NCBI GenBank assembly: GCA_943326825.2
Contig: CALPUT020000138.1
Coordinates: forward strand, 1-6,725
Direction: 5' to 3'
Origin: Chryseobacterium gleum
Lineage (GTDB): Bacteria; Bacteroidota; Bacteroidia; Flavobacteriales_D; Crocinitomicaceae
Length of the DNA stretch: 6,725 nucleotides
Shown here: piece after piece, positions 1 to 6,717 of the stretch
Numbering within the stretch: the stretch's first letter is position 1
How the letters are laid out: each line of letters opens with the position of its first letter
The notes under the pieces: model-generated
What the model was told of the DNA's origin: nothing
Databases searched by the model: none
Seen by the model: the letters and a program-made list of their open reading frames with translations, nothing else
Made by a program: the position numbers and the translations under genes

Positions 1-33
1 AAAAGCTCAGTTTTATTACTGAGCTTTTTTTTT
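1..33 (+). terminator. Strong intrinsic terminator of an upstream gene
   Basis: A perfect 10-bp stem (positions 1-10 pairing with 19-28) surrounds an 8-base loop (11-18). It runs directly into nine T residues (25-33). This is a textbook rho-independent terminator for a plus-strand transcript whose gene lies left of the window. The four A residues at the left edge give a short U-run on the minus strand as well, so it may work weakly in both directions. The receptor gene starts 73 bases after the T-run, so the hairpin insulates it from upstream transcription. Confidence 0.88.
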
Positions 34-106
34 GTTCAAACTTTTGTATGAATGGTAACCAATAACCCTCTTCTTTTATTAATTTTACAACAAAAGAACT
101 TGCAAA

Positions 107-2572
107 ATGTTAAATTATATATCTGTTAGCAAAAATCATTATTTGATATTGCTATTTTTCTTCTTTTCTTACCTTACATATTCACAAGAATCAATTAATT
201 CAATTTCAGGCATTTTAAAAGATTCATTATCAAATAGAGGTGTCGAATTTGCAAGTATAAGATTATATCAATTACCTGATTCTAATTTTATTAAAGGAGA
301 ATTTACTGATTCAACAGGGAGGTTTAAATTAAATGGTATAAATAATGGAACTTTTTATTTAATTATTGATTTTTTAGGTTACGATAATAAACGAGTTAAT
401 GAGCTTACTTTTATCGATAATTCTACAAATATCAATTTAGGAACGTTGTTTTTATCAATTAGCAAGTCTACTTCAATTGAAGAAGTTAGAGTACTAGGCA
501 AACAAGATGCATTTCAAATTGGTATAGATAAAAAGGTATATAATGTTGGTGAGGATGTTTCAACTAGAGGAGGTTCAGCTAATGATGTATTGATTAAAGT
601 TCCTTCTGTTGATGTTGATCAAGATGGAAAAATTTCATTAAGGGGTGATGGAAATGTTACAATTCTAATCGATGGTCGACCAAGTTCTATGACTGGGGGT
701 AACGGGAAAAGTTTATTAGATGCTATTCCTTCGAGTTCAATAGAACGAATTGAAGTTATTTCTAACCCATCTGCAAAATATGATCCTGATGGAACTTCTG
801 GAATTATCAATATTGTTTTAAAGAAAAATAAAATCAAAGGCACCAATGGAATGATGAGTGTTTCGGGAGCGACAGGAGGATTATTAAATACTTCTCTAAG
901 CTTTAGTGTTCGAAATTCAAAAGTGAATTCTTATGTAAATTATACATATAAATTCATGGAGGGTTATAGAAATAATTATGGAACATTAGAACAATTAAGT
1001 AATGATCAAGTTGTTTCCGTATTAGATCAAAATAGAATTGGAATGGATTCAAATATCACTCATAGTGTTAAAATTGGTTCTGATTTTTATCTAAAATCGA
1101 ATCAAACTATTGGATTTTCGGTTACTGGTTCTAAAGGTAAAAGAGTAAGAACGGGCGATTTGACAAACAAGTTTTATAATGGTGTGTATGATTTGCAAAG
1201 ATTATGGACAAGAAATTCTTATGATCCAACAGATCAACAAAATTTAGATATTAATTTAAATCATAAGTTTGAATTAAAAGAAAAGAAAGGAACATTAGAA
1301 TCAAATATTACACAATCTTTAGGTCAGACAGATAACTATGGCTACTATAAAGAATTGTATTATAATACCAATGGGACTTTAATTAATATTGCTGCTAAAA
1401 ATCAAGATTTAATTGGTAATGAAAAAAATAATGTCCTAACAGCACAAACTGATTTTACTAGAATTTTTGATAAAACAAAAGCTAGATTTGAAACTGGAGT
1501 GAAAGGTATTGTTAGAAATCTAGGTGTAAATACTAGTTCGAACACAATGGATACGTTAACCAATTTATATGTACTTGATACTCTTTCAAATTTTCAATAT
1601 TCATACAACGAACAAGTTTACAGTGCGTATGCAATTTACGGACAACAAAAAGGTAAATTTAAATATCAAGGAGGTTTGCGATTTGAACAAGCTTTTCAAA
1701 CTCCTTATTTAATTTCAAAAAATCAGAAATTCACAAATAATTACTTTAATGTATATCCTTCAGGACATATAAAATATAATCATAAGGAAAATACGGAATG
1801 GAGTTTGAGCTATAGTCGAAGAATCAATAGAGCTGCAGCAGAAGATTTAAATCCATTTACCAGTTATGCAGATCCTTATAATTTACGAATGGGAAATCCA
1901 GCTTTAAGACCAGAATACATCAACTCATTTGATTTAGGTTACTCAATTGACAAGAAAAAAATAAATTTCACAGGAAGTATTTATTATAGACATACGAATA
2001 ACGTGATTCAACGTGTGAAAATCTTTAATTCAAATAGTTCTTCAACAATTACATTTGCAAATATTGATCAAAGTCAGAGTGGGGGATTAGAATTAGTTGT
2101 TTCTTATAAACCAACGAAATGGTGGAGAAATGTGATTTCTTTTAACGGAAGTATGATTCAATTTATTGATAATACTTCTAATTATAATTATAATAACAAA
2201 GGAATTAATATAAGTGGGAAGTATGTAGGAACTTTTGAGTATTGGAAAAAAACAATGATTACTCAAATTAACATTCAGTATAATGCTCCTCAAACTACAG
2301 CACAAGGAATCGTTCAAAGAAGAGGGGCAATTGAAGTTTCAACTGAAAAAAGTCTATTTAAAGGGAAATGGTCTGTAGGTGCAAAAGTTTCGGACGTTTT
2401 GGATAGACAAGGATTTACCTTGAAAGTGAGACAACCAACAATTCGTCAAGATTCTGAATTTAAATGGTTAACACGTCGAGTATTTCTTACTGTTACATAT
2501 AAATTTGGTAAAATCGAAATGATGAATAAACCAAAAGGGACAGAAAATACAGGAGGAGGAATGGATTTTTAA
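107..2572 (+). CDS. TonB-dependent receptor family outer-membrane beta-barrel protein
   Basis: This is an outer-membrane beta-barrel of the TonB-dependent receptor superfamily, expected to import an unidentified ligand using energy from TonB/ExbB/ExbD. Residues 1-27 look like a signal peptide: a short polar start, the hydrophobic core LILLFFFF, and probable cleavage after TYSQ. Residues about 31-118 resemble the carboxypeptidase-regulatory-like domain common in Bacteroidota receptors (SGILKDS, FTDSTGRFKL, GY near 91). A Ton-box-like IEEVRVLG lies at 124-131. The plug domain covers about 143-240, with VLIKVPSVDVDQDGKISLRG at 161-180, ILIDGRP at 186-192 and IERIEVISNPSAKYDPDGTS at 212-231. The rest is barrel. 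It contains the family-typical SYSRRINRAAAEDLNPF block near 568 and NPALRPEY near 597, and the last strand VFLTVTYKFGK is at 792-802. A 19-residue tail ending GGGMDF follows. The length fits the OMP_b-brl_3 group. No SusD-like partner is adjacent, so it is not a SusC pair member in this window. ATG 107 is chosen because it gives the complete signal peptide; there is no clear Shine-Dalgarno sequence. The ligand is unknown. Confidence 0.93.
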   Translation: MLNYISVSKNHYLILLFFFFSYLTYSQESINSISGILKDSLSNRGVEFASIRLYQLPDSNFIKGEFTDSTGRFKLNGINNGTFYLIIDFLGYDNKRVNELTFIDNSTNINLGTLFLSISKSTSIEEVRVLGKQDAFQIGIDKKVYNVGEDVSTRGGSANDVLIKVPSVDVDQDGKISLRGDGNVTILIDGRPSSMTGGNGKSLLDAIPSSSIERIEVISNPSAKYDPDGTSGIINIVLKKNKIKGTNGMMSVSGATGGLLNTSLSFSVRNSKVNSYVNYTYKFMEGYRNNYGTLEQLSNDQVVSVLDQNRIGMDSNITHSVKIGSDFYLKSNQTIGFSVTGSKGKRVRTGDLTNKFYNGVYDLQRLWTRNSYDPTDQQNLDINLNHKFELKEKKGTLESNITQSLGQTDNYGYYKELYYNTNGTLINIAAKNQDLIGNEKNNVLTAQTDFTRIFDKTKARFETGVKGIVRNLGVNTSSNTMDTLTNLYVLDTLSNFQYSYNEQVYSAYAIYGQQKGKFKYQGGLRFEQAFQTPYLISKNQKFTNNYFNVYPSGHIKYNHKENTEWSLSYSRRINRAAAEDLNPFTSYADPYNLRMGNPALRPEYINSFDLGYSIDKKKINFTGSIYYRHTNNVIQRVKIFNSNSSSTITFANIDQSQSGGLELVVSYKPTKWWRNVISFNGSMIQFIDNTSNYNYNNKGINISGKYVGTFEYWKKTMITQINIQYNAPQTTAQGIVQRRGAIEVSTEKSLFKGKWSVGAKVSDVLDRQGFTLKVRQPTIRQDSEFKWLTRRVFLTVTYKFGKIEMMNKPKGTENTGGGMDF

Positions 2573-2578
2573 ATTATC

Positions 2579-2713
2579 TCAGTTTTTTAATTTTGATTCA
2601 TCTGGATATTTTATCCCAAGGTATAAAAGTGCAGCGTCAATGCCTGAATATTTTTTGAATTCTGATTTCAACTCTTTTTGAATCGTCTTTGGGTATGTTG
2701 CTTTCGTTTTCAT
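2579..2713 (-). CDS. Possible 44-residue basic small protein, unrecognised
   Basis: A short ATG-to-TGA frame encodes a lysine-rich 44-residue product starting MKTKATYPKT and ending DESKLKN. The centre (about residues 10-33) reads as an amphipathic helix, IQKELKSEFKKYSGIDAALL, with no signal peptide or membrane segment. An AAAGGA sequence lies two bases before the ATG, which is close for a Shine-Dalgarno site. It lies on the same strand as the upstream methyltransferase, 109 bases after that gene's stop, and ends six bases from the convergent receptor stop. In its favour: it fills the interval neatly, has a plausible start, and runs 44 codons without a stop in AT-rich DNA. Against it: I recognise no family, and a frame this long can arise by chance. 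The 109 bases upstream (2714-2822) show no clear promoter, RNA or terminator. Confidence 0.5.
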   Translation of the reverse strand: MKTKATYPKTIQKELKSEFKKYSGIDAALLYLGIKYPDESKLKN

Positions 2714-2822
2714 GATCCTTTGTTTTTATCTAAAATAGACAAAATAAATGCCACGATTTATCGAAAAGAATTTAACTGAATTGATTATTGATTTAAATGT
2801 CAGAAAAGTAATGTGAAATGTT

Positions 2823-3380
2823 TTACTTAATACAAGTATAAACAAAAGCAGGGGGGAAGTTCAATGGAGTAAATGAAATAGAGACAGAAGAATAAATATC
2901 TTTTAGTATTTTTTTACTTTGAATTGAATATTGAAACTGAATAAATTTGCCAGAATTTGAAAGTACTTGATGTGATTTTGAAATAATTGAATCTCTTAAC
3001 TCTACTGGAAAATTAGCGAATGGTAAAGAAGAAATAACTGTATCTGCTTTGTGTAAATTATTTAGCATTAGATATTCATCGATTTTTTCGGCGCTATCAT
3101 GAATTAATATCACTCGCTTATCATTAATTGATGACTTTAATAAATTAAAGAAGTTGTCATTTAATTCAAAAACCAGTAAAATAGCATCTTCAGCCATTTT
3201 TTCGATAATTTTTTTGGTAAATACACCTGTTCCAGGACCTAATTCAACTATTACTTTCACAGAATTGAAATCAACATTTTCTAACATTTTTTCAGTTAAA
3301 AAGCGAGAGCTGGGTCTGATTGAACCAACCATTTTTTTCTCCTTCAAGAATTGTTTTAAAAATGTTTTTTTTTCAGGCAT
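2823..3380 (-). CDS. Class I SAM-dependent methyltransferase, phospholipid N-methyltransferase (PmtA)-like
   Basis: A small Rossmann-fold methyltransferase of 185 residues. The SAM-binding motif I is VELGPGTG at 45-52. An acidic residue at the end of strand 2 (E72 in VFELND) would bind the SAM ribose, and D95 (IHDSAEKI) fits the adenine-binding loop. The motif IV position carries SSLPFANFP (117-125), similar to the (N/S)LPF/Y active-site loop shared by PmtA-type and RsmA/KsgA-type enzymes. The N-terminal FLKQFLKEKKMVGSIRPSSR (7-26) and C-terminal NFPPAFVYTC (174-183) are the signature ends of the PmtA-like group, and no RNA-binding C-terminal domain of KsgA is present. The likely substrate is a phospholipid such as phosphatidylethanolamine, but this is inferred from family resemblance; many Bacteroidota members are untested. 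The start lies only 4 bases after the stop of the dihydroorotase-like gene, implying coupled translation. ATG 3380 is preferred because it retains the family N-terminus, although an internal ATG at residue 17 has a much better Shine-Dalgarno sequence. A run of nine A residues occupies codons 3-6. Confidence 0.85.
   Translation of the reverse strand: MPEKKTFLKQFLKEKKMVGSIRPSSRFLTEKMLENVDFNSVKVIVELGPGTGVFTKKIIEKMAEDAILLVFELNDNFFNLLKSSINDKRVILIHDSAEKIDEYLMLNNLHKADTVISSLPFANFPVELRDSIISKSHQVLSNSGKFIQFQYSIQSKKILKDIYSSVSISFTPLNFPPAFVYTCIK
3339..3344 (-). promoter_or_regulatory. Shine-Dalgarno-like AAGGAG before an internal ATG of the methyltransferase gene
   Basis: On the minus strand AAGGAG is followed by six A residues and then ATG at 3332-3330, which is codon 17 (M17) of the methyltransferase. 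This is the strongest ribosome-binding-site match I noticed in the window and has ideal spacing, whereas the annotated ATG at 3380 has none. It could mark an alternative start giving a 169-residue product. It also falls in coding sequence for the lysine-rich segment LKEKK, so it may be coincidental, especially as Bacteroidota depend little on Shine-Dalgarno pairing. Confidence 0.35.
3365..3373 (-). repeat. Nine-A homopolymer at the start of the methyltransferase coding sequence
   Basis: The coding (minus) strand reads GAA AAA AAA ACA over codons 3-6, giving an uninterrupted run of nine A residues just inside the gene. Loss or gain of one base would shift the frame within the first six codons. 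Such a run can be a substrate for replication or transcription slippage, but AT-rich genomes carry many neutral ones. Confidence 0.9.
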
Positions 3381-3384
3381 GTTA

Positions 3385-4644
3385 TTAATATTTAAGTGCT
3401 AATTTACTGTTATTAGTTATTCCTACAACATATCCTGTCAATTCTTTATTAAGAAATGGAGTGTTAATAGTTGAAGAAATAATTTCATCTTTTGTTAATG
3501 TCCATTTTTTAAAAGGGCTAAATATTGTTAAATCAGCTTTTTGATTTAATTCTATAGGATTAAAATCGATACCTAAAATATTTCTAGAATTAATTGAAAA
3601 AGCATTAATAACAGCATTTAAATTGAATTCAGCAACAGAATTTAAAGCTGGAAATGAAGTTTGAAGTCCAATAGTTCCAAAAGAGGCATTATCAAATTCC
3701 ACATCTTTTTCCTCTTTATCCATTGGACGATGATCCGAAACAATAGTGTCAATTGTTCCATCAATAACACCTTTCCATAATGCAATTCTATCTGATTCTC
3801 TTCTTAAAGGAGGCATTAATTTATAATTTGAATCAAATCCTAATACATCAGTTTCATTAAAAATTAAATTAGATACATGAACATCAGCTGTGATTTTTAA
3901 TCCATTTGCTTTTGCTTTTCGAATTAATTCAACACTTTCAGCACAAGATATTCCTGTAAAATGAATTGAACTATCTGTGTATTCAACCAATCTTAAATTT
4001 CTTTCTAATTGAATAATTTCAGCAATAGTTGGATCAGCCTTTAAACCTGTTTTAGTTGATGCTTCACCTTCATTTACCATTCCTTTACCTGCTAATGCAT
4101 TATCTCTTGAAAAAGCGATGATTTTACCTCCAAAATTTTTACTGTACAATAAAGCTCTATACATAATTCCAGAATTTACTGGAACTAAATCATCTGAATA
4201 TAAGCGAACACCAGATTGGAACATATCGTACATTTCAGAAAGGTTATTGCCTTCCATTTTTTCAGTTATAGCGCCTATTGGATATACACTTGCAACTTCT
4301 TTTTCTGCTTTCCTCAATATATATTCAACTTGCGTTTTACCATCAACAACTGGGTGTGTACTTGGTAATATTGCAACATGAGTATATCCACCATATGCAG
4401 CTGCTTGAAGTCCAGATTCGATTGTTTCTTTATGTTCTTCTCCTGGATCACAAAAACTGGCTTTTAGATCAACCCAACCTTGAGAAATATGAAGGTTTTC
4501 TTCTTCAATTAGTTTAGCTTCATTGTCTAAAATTGAATCTTCTATTTTTGTAATGATTCCATTTTCGATTAATAGATCTTTCGTTTTACCATTAAAACTT
4601 GATTGAGGATCTACAATTGTTGCTTTTTTAATTAGAATTTTCAT
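3385..4644 (-). CDS. Dihydroorotase-family protein (PyrC-like) lacking the zinc-binding histidines; probable pseudo-dihydroorotase
   Basis: A 419-residue amidohydrolase-superfamily protein of class I dihydroorotase length and layout. It has an N-terminal beta segment (ILIKKATIVDP), a central barrel, and a C-terminal NQKADLTIFSP...NTPF tail typical of the family. Working class I enzymes carry D-x-HVHLREPG; here the aligned segment is DLKASFCDPG (59-68), so the two metal histidines are K61 and S63 and the substrate arginine is C65. The HCED motif reads FSRD (178-181). The HVS histidine is G231 (GIS), and the substrate asparagine of PNT is S95 (PST). Both metal-ligand aspartates survive (D152 in YSDD, D304 in SDHRP), but the last histidine of DHAPH is M308. 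Hydrolytic pyrimidine-pathway activity is therefore unlikely. Known precedents are the inactive PyrC' proteins that support aspartate transcarbamoylase in Pseudomonas; whether this one does so is inference, and no pyrB is adjacent. It sits second in a three-gene operon, 9 bp after the BatA-like gene (AGGAA next to the ATG) and 4 bp before the methyltransferase. Automatic pipelines will probably call it dihydroorotase. Confidence 0.88.
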   Translation of the reverse strand: MKILIKKATIVDPQSSFNGKTKDLLIENGIITKIEDSILDNEAKLIEEENLHISQGWVDLKASFCDPGEEHKETIESGLQAAAYGGYTHVAILPSTHPVVDGKTQVEYILRKAEKEVASVYPIGAITEKMEGNNLSEMYDMFQSGVRLYSDDLVPVNSGIMYRALLYSKNFGGKIIAFSRDNALAGKGMVNEGEASTKTGLKADPTIAEIIQLERNLRLVEYTDSSIHFTGISCAESVELIRKAKANGLKITADVHVSNLIFNETDVLGFDSNYKLMPPLRRESDRIALWKGVIDGTIDTIVSDHRPMDKEEKDVEFDNASFGTIGLQTSFPALNSVAEFNLNAVINAFSINSRNILGIDFNPIELNQKADLTIFSPFKKWTLTKDEIISSTINTPFLNKELTGYVVGITNNSKLALKY

Positions 4645-4653
4645 TTCCTGTTC

Positions 4654-6705
4654 TTATTTTTTCCAAAATTTCAATAATGCGACTTCTATTAAAAAGAATA
4701 AAAGTGCCATAAAGATAAATATTCTCCAATATTCATAAGGTTTATCAAGCTCGATTTTTGTCAAACTTTGCCCTTCTGATATTTCTGATGCTTTGATGTG
4801 TTTGATTCCTTTTTCTACCAAATATTCATGGATTTCACTTAATGAATAATTTGTGATGTTTGATTCTGAACGATTGTAATTCAATGATATTGAACCGATA
4901 TTACTTTCATCAATAATAGAATATGTTCCTGCTTTTAAATTTTCAATAGCTTCTATACCTCCAATAGAAATTGAAGTAATTCCAGAACTATGAGTTGTTC
5001 TTGGTATATAATCGGTCTCTTTACTTTTTAAATGGATGGGTGTTTCATTTTTCGAAGCATTGTAAATCGGGAATTTAGAATTTTCTCCAATTATTAATGA
5101 AATAGGGGCTTTACGCTTACTTAATTCAGCTGTTCTTAAAATAATTGTACTAAATAAAGCATTTGAAGTAAAAGAACCATATATAGGAGTTAAACAGCTT
5201 GCGTATAAGTAAATATTAGATCTCCCTATTGATTTTAAAAGTAAAGGGGAACCATTCTGTAATTTGATTAGGTCAATTGCTAATGAATTCCCTGTTTTAT
5301 TTGTTTTGTAAGCTTTTGATATGGAAGGTAAATTTAAATTGTCTGGTTTTTTCTCAAAAACTGTTTTAAAAAATGGATCTTCATAATTGATGTTTTTTAT
5401 TGAAACGCCATCTGAAATTTCACTTGAAATCATTGGCATGTTAACGCTACTAAGAAATGAATTCCAAGAGTTCAAATCAATTTTTTCTCCAGGAAATAAA
5501 GATAATGTTCCACCATTATTAACATAGTCTTTTAAGTTTTGGCCTAAACCAGATTGAATTTCTTTTGCTCCATTTAATACAACAATATCTTTGTTCTCAA
5601 GCGATTCAAGTGTAAATTGATTTTGATTAATTTCTTCAACTTTATAATAGTTATCTAAACTGTAAACAATTGAAACATTATTGACCGCATTTTCACCATT
5701 AATCACTAAAATATTAGTGTTTGAAGCAACTGAATAACTGAAATAATATTCGTCATCAGAGTAGAATTGTTTGTCATTTACAGTTACTATTCCTTTTTTA
5801 ACTCCTTGTTTTTGTTCAGTATAATTGAAAACTGTAGATGTATAATTATTAGCTGGTATATCTAAAAAGACATCTCTTTTAATTGAATTTACCTCAAGGT
5901 GAACTTCAACATTGACTAAATCTTTGTCACTGTAATTATGAACCCTAACATTCAATTCATTGTTTTCTCCAATTTTTTGAACAGGTGATGTAAACCAAGC
6001 AGAATCAATCGTTAAATTGCTGTTATCTTGAGCTGAAATTAAAACAGGATAATAATAAGCATCTTCATCTTTTTTTAATTTCTCAAATGAAGTAGATGAT
6101 TTTTGAAAGTCAGATAGTATTACAAATTGTTTAGCACCAATTTTTTGATTTGTTGAATGTTCGTTTTCAATTGCAGCTTTTTCCCAATTAATAACTTCGT
6201 CAAGCGAACGAACAATAGGACATAATTCAATTTTATCTAAACGTTCTAGTGCTTCAATTTTTGTGACTAAATGTTGTTCTAAACCACTTAAGTTATTTGA
6301 AACCAACATAAATCGTGTATCTAAACTTGATTTATGGATCATTTTACGAGCCATTTCTCTAGCTTCTGAAAGTAATTCACCTTCTGTCCCTTTTGTAGAC
6401 ATTGAAAATGAATTATCAATGTAAATTGCCAAAAGTGGTTTCCCTCCTTTTGAATTGTTAGTAGATACTGGAATATATGGTTGAGCAAAGGCAAAAACTA
6501 TAAAAGTAAATGCGAGTAATCTTGCGATTAATAGGAGTAAATGCTTTAATTTCTGAGTTGAGCGTGTTTGTTGATCAACTGCTTTAATAAAATGTAAACT
6601 AGAAAAGTAAAGAGTTTTGTATTTTCTAAAGTTGAATAAATGTATAATAATCGGTATTAATAAAACACCAAAAGCCCATAGAAATTCTGGATACACAAAC
6701 TTCAT
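4654..6705 (-). CDS. BatA-domain/VWA-like inner-membrane protein
   Basis: A 683-residue membrane protein. The N-terminus is the double-transmembrane BatA-type domain. Its first helix is at about 7-24 (FLWAFGVLLIPIIIHLF), then comes a basic stretch with FRKYKTLYFSSLHF, and the second helix is at about 55-78 (HLLLLIARLLAFTFIVFAFA, then QPYIP). A VWA-like domain follows, with the metal-site DxSxS as D97, S99 and S101 (YIDNSFSMS) and a later SDF at 198-200. The middle (about 230-320) is beta-rich and Ig-like. Residues 372-406 (DIVVLNGAKE..., then LKDYVNNGGTLSLFPG) resemble the catalysis-free glutamine-amidotransferase-like fold found in related large VWA membrane proteins. The C-terminus has one membrane helix (about 659-677, WRIFIFMALLFFLIEVALL) and a short basic tail, so most of the protein should lie in the periplasm. 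Relatives belong to the aerotolerance (Bat) type proteins of Bacteroidota, whose precise role is unclear. It is the first gene of the operon visible here. The ATG at 6705 starts just before the first membrane helix. Confidence 0.87.
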   Translation of the reverse strand: MKFVYPEFLWAFGVLLIPIIIHLFNFRKYKTLYFSSLHFIKAVDQQTRSTQKLKHLLLLIARLLAFTFIVFAFAQPYIPVSTNNSKGGKPLLAIYIDNSFSMSTKGTEGELLSEAREMARKMIHKSSLDTRFMLVSNNLSGLEQHLVTKIEALERLDKIELCPIVRSLDEVINWEKAAIENEHSTNQKIGAKQFVILSDFQKSSTSFEKLKKDEDAYYYPVLISAQDNSNLTIDSAWFTSPVQKIGENNELNVRVHNYSDKDLVNVEVHLEVNSIKRDVFLDIPANNYTSTVFNYTEQKQGVKKGIVTVNDKQFYSDDEYYFSYSVASNTNILVINGENAVNNVSIVYSLDNYYKVEEINQNQFTLESLENKDIVVLNGAKEIQSGLGQNLKDYVNNGGTLSLFPGEKIDLNSWNSFLSSVNMPMISSEISDGVSIKNINYEDPFFKTVFEKKPDNLNLPSISKAYKTNKTGNSLAIDLIKLQNGSPLLLKSIGRSNIYLYASCLTPIYGSFTSNALFSTIILRTAELSKRKAPISLIIGENSKFPIYNASKNETPIHLKSKETDYIPRTTHSSGITSISIGGIEAIENLKAGTYSIIDESNIGSISLNYNRSESNITNYSLSEIHEYLVEKGIKHIKASEISEGQSLTKIELDKPYEYWRIFIFMALLFFLIEVALLKFWKK

Positions 6706-6709
6706 GATT

Positions 6710-6717
6710 CAAATATA
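6710..6717 (-). promoter_or_regulatory. Candidate Bacteroidota -7 promoter element upstream of the BatA-like operon
   Basis: The minus strand reads TATATTTG, an exact match to the Bacteroidota primary-sigma -7 consensus TAnnTTTG, ending four bases before the ATG at 6705. The matching -33 TTG element would fall beyond the right edge of the window, so it cannot be checked. If functional, transcription would begin at or very near the start codon, giving an almost leaderless mRNA. It may instead be a chance match, with the operon continuing from a gene to the right. Confidence 0.35.

Noticed and set aside
80..87. TAATTTTA as a -7 promoter element for the receptor gene
   Set aside because: It differs from TAnnTTTG at the last base, and no TTG lies at the proper distance upstream; the nearest TTTG (43-46) is about 33 bases away.
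619..846. Minus-strand frame of 75 codons opposite the receptor plug region
   Set aside because: It is a shadow of the conserved plug-coding sequence; the protein has no recognisable features.
2093..2317. Minus-strand frame of 74 codons opposite the receptor barrel, and the AAT/TAT-rich run near 2180-2205
   Set aside because: The frame is an antisense shadow, and the low-complexity run simply encodes an Asn/Tyr-rich barrel loop (SNYNYNNKG) in frame.
107..2572. SusC-type polysaccharide utilisation receptor
   Set aside because: It is shorter than typical SusC proteins, has the features of the OMP_b-brl_3 group, and no SusD or glycoside hydrolase gene is adjacent.
2571..2593. AAATTA/TAATTT hairpin after the receptor stop
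   Set aside because: An AT-only six-pair stem with no proper T-run after it, expected by chance in such AT-rich DNA.
2806..2828. AAGTAA/TTACTT inverted repeat as a terminator of the minus-strand operon
   Set aside because: The stem is only six pairs with one G-C pair, the loop is 11 bases, and it overlaps the methyltransferase stop; too weak to call.
2823..3380. Annotation as rRNA adenine dimethyltransferase (KsgA/RsmA)
   Set aside because: The SLPF loop is shared, but the protein is too short, lacks the RNA-binding C-terminal domain, and has PmtA-like N- and C-terminal signatures.
4118..4517. Plus-strand frames of 79-87 codons opposite the dihydroorotase-like gene
   Set aside because: They lie wholly antisense to a well-supported gene, overlap each other and show no domain or start signal.
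3385..4644. Annotation as an active dihydroorotase (PyrC) of pyrimidine biosynthesis
   Set aside because: All four metal-binding histidines and key substrate residues are substituted, so the pathway role cannot be supported from this sequence.
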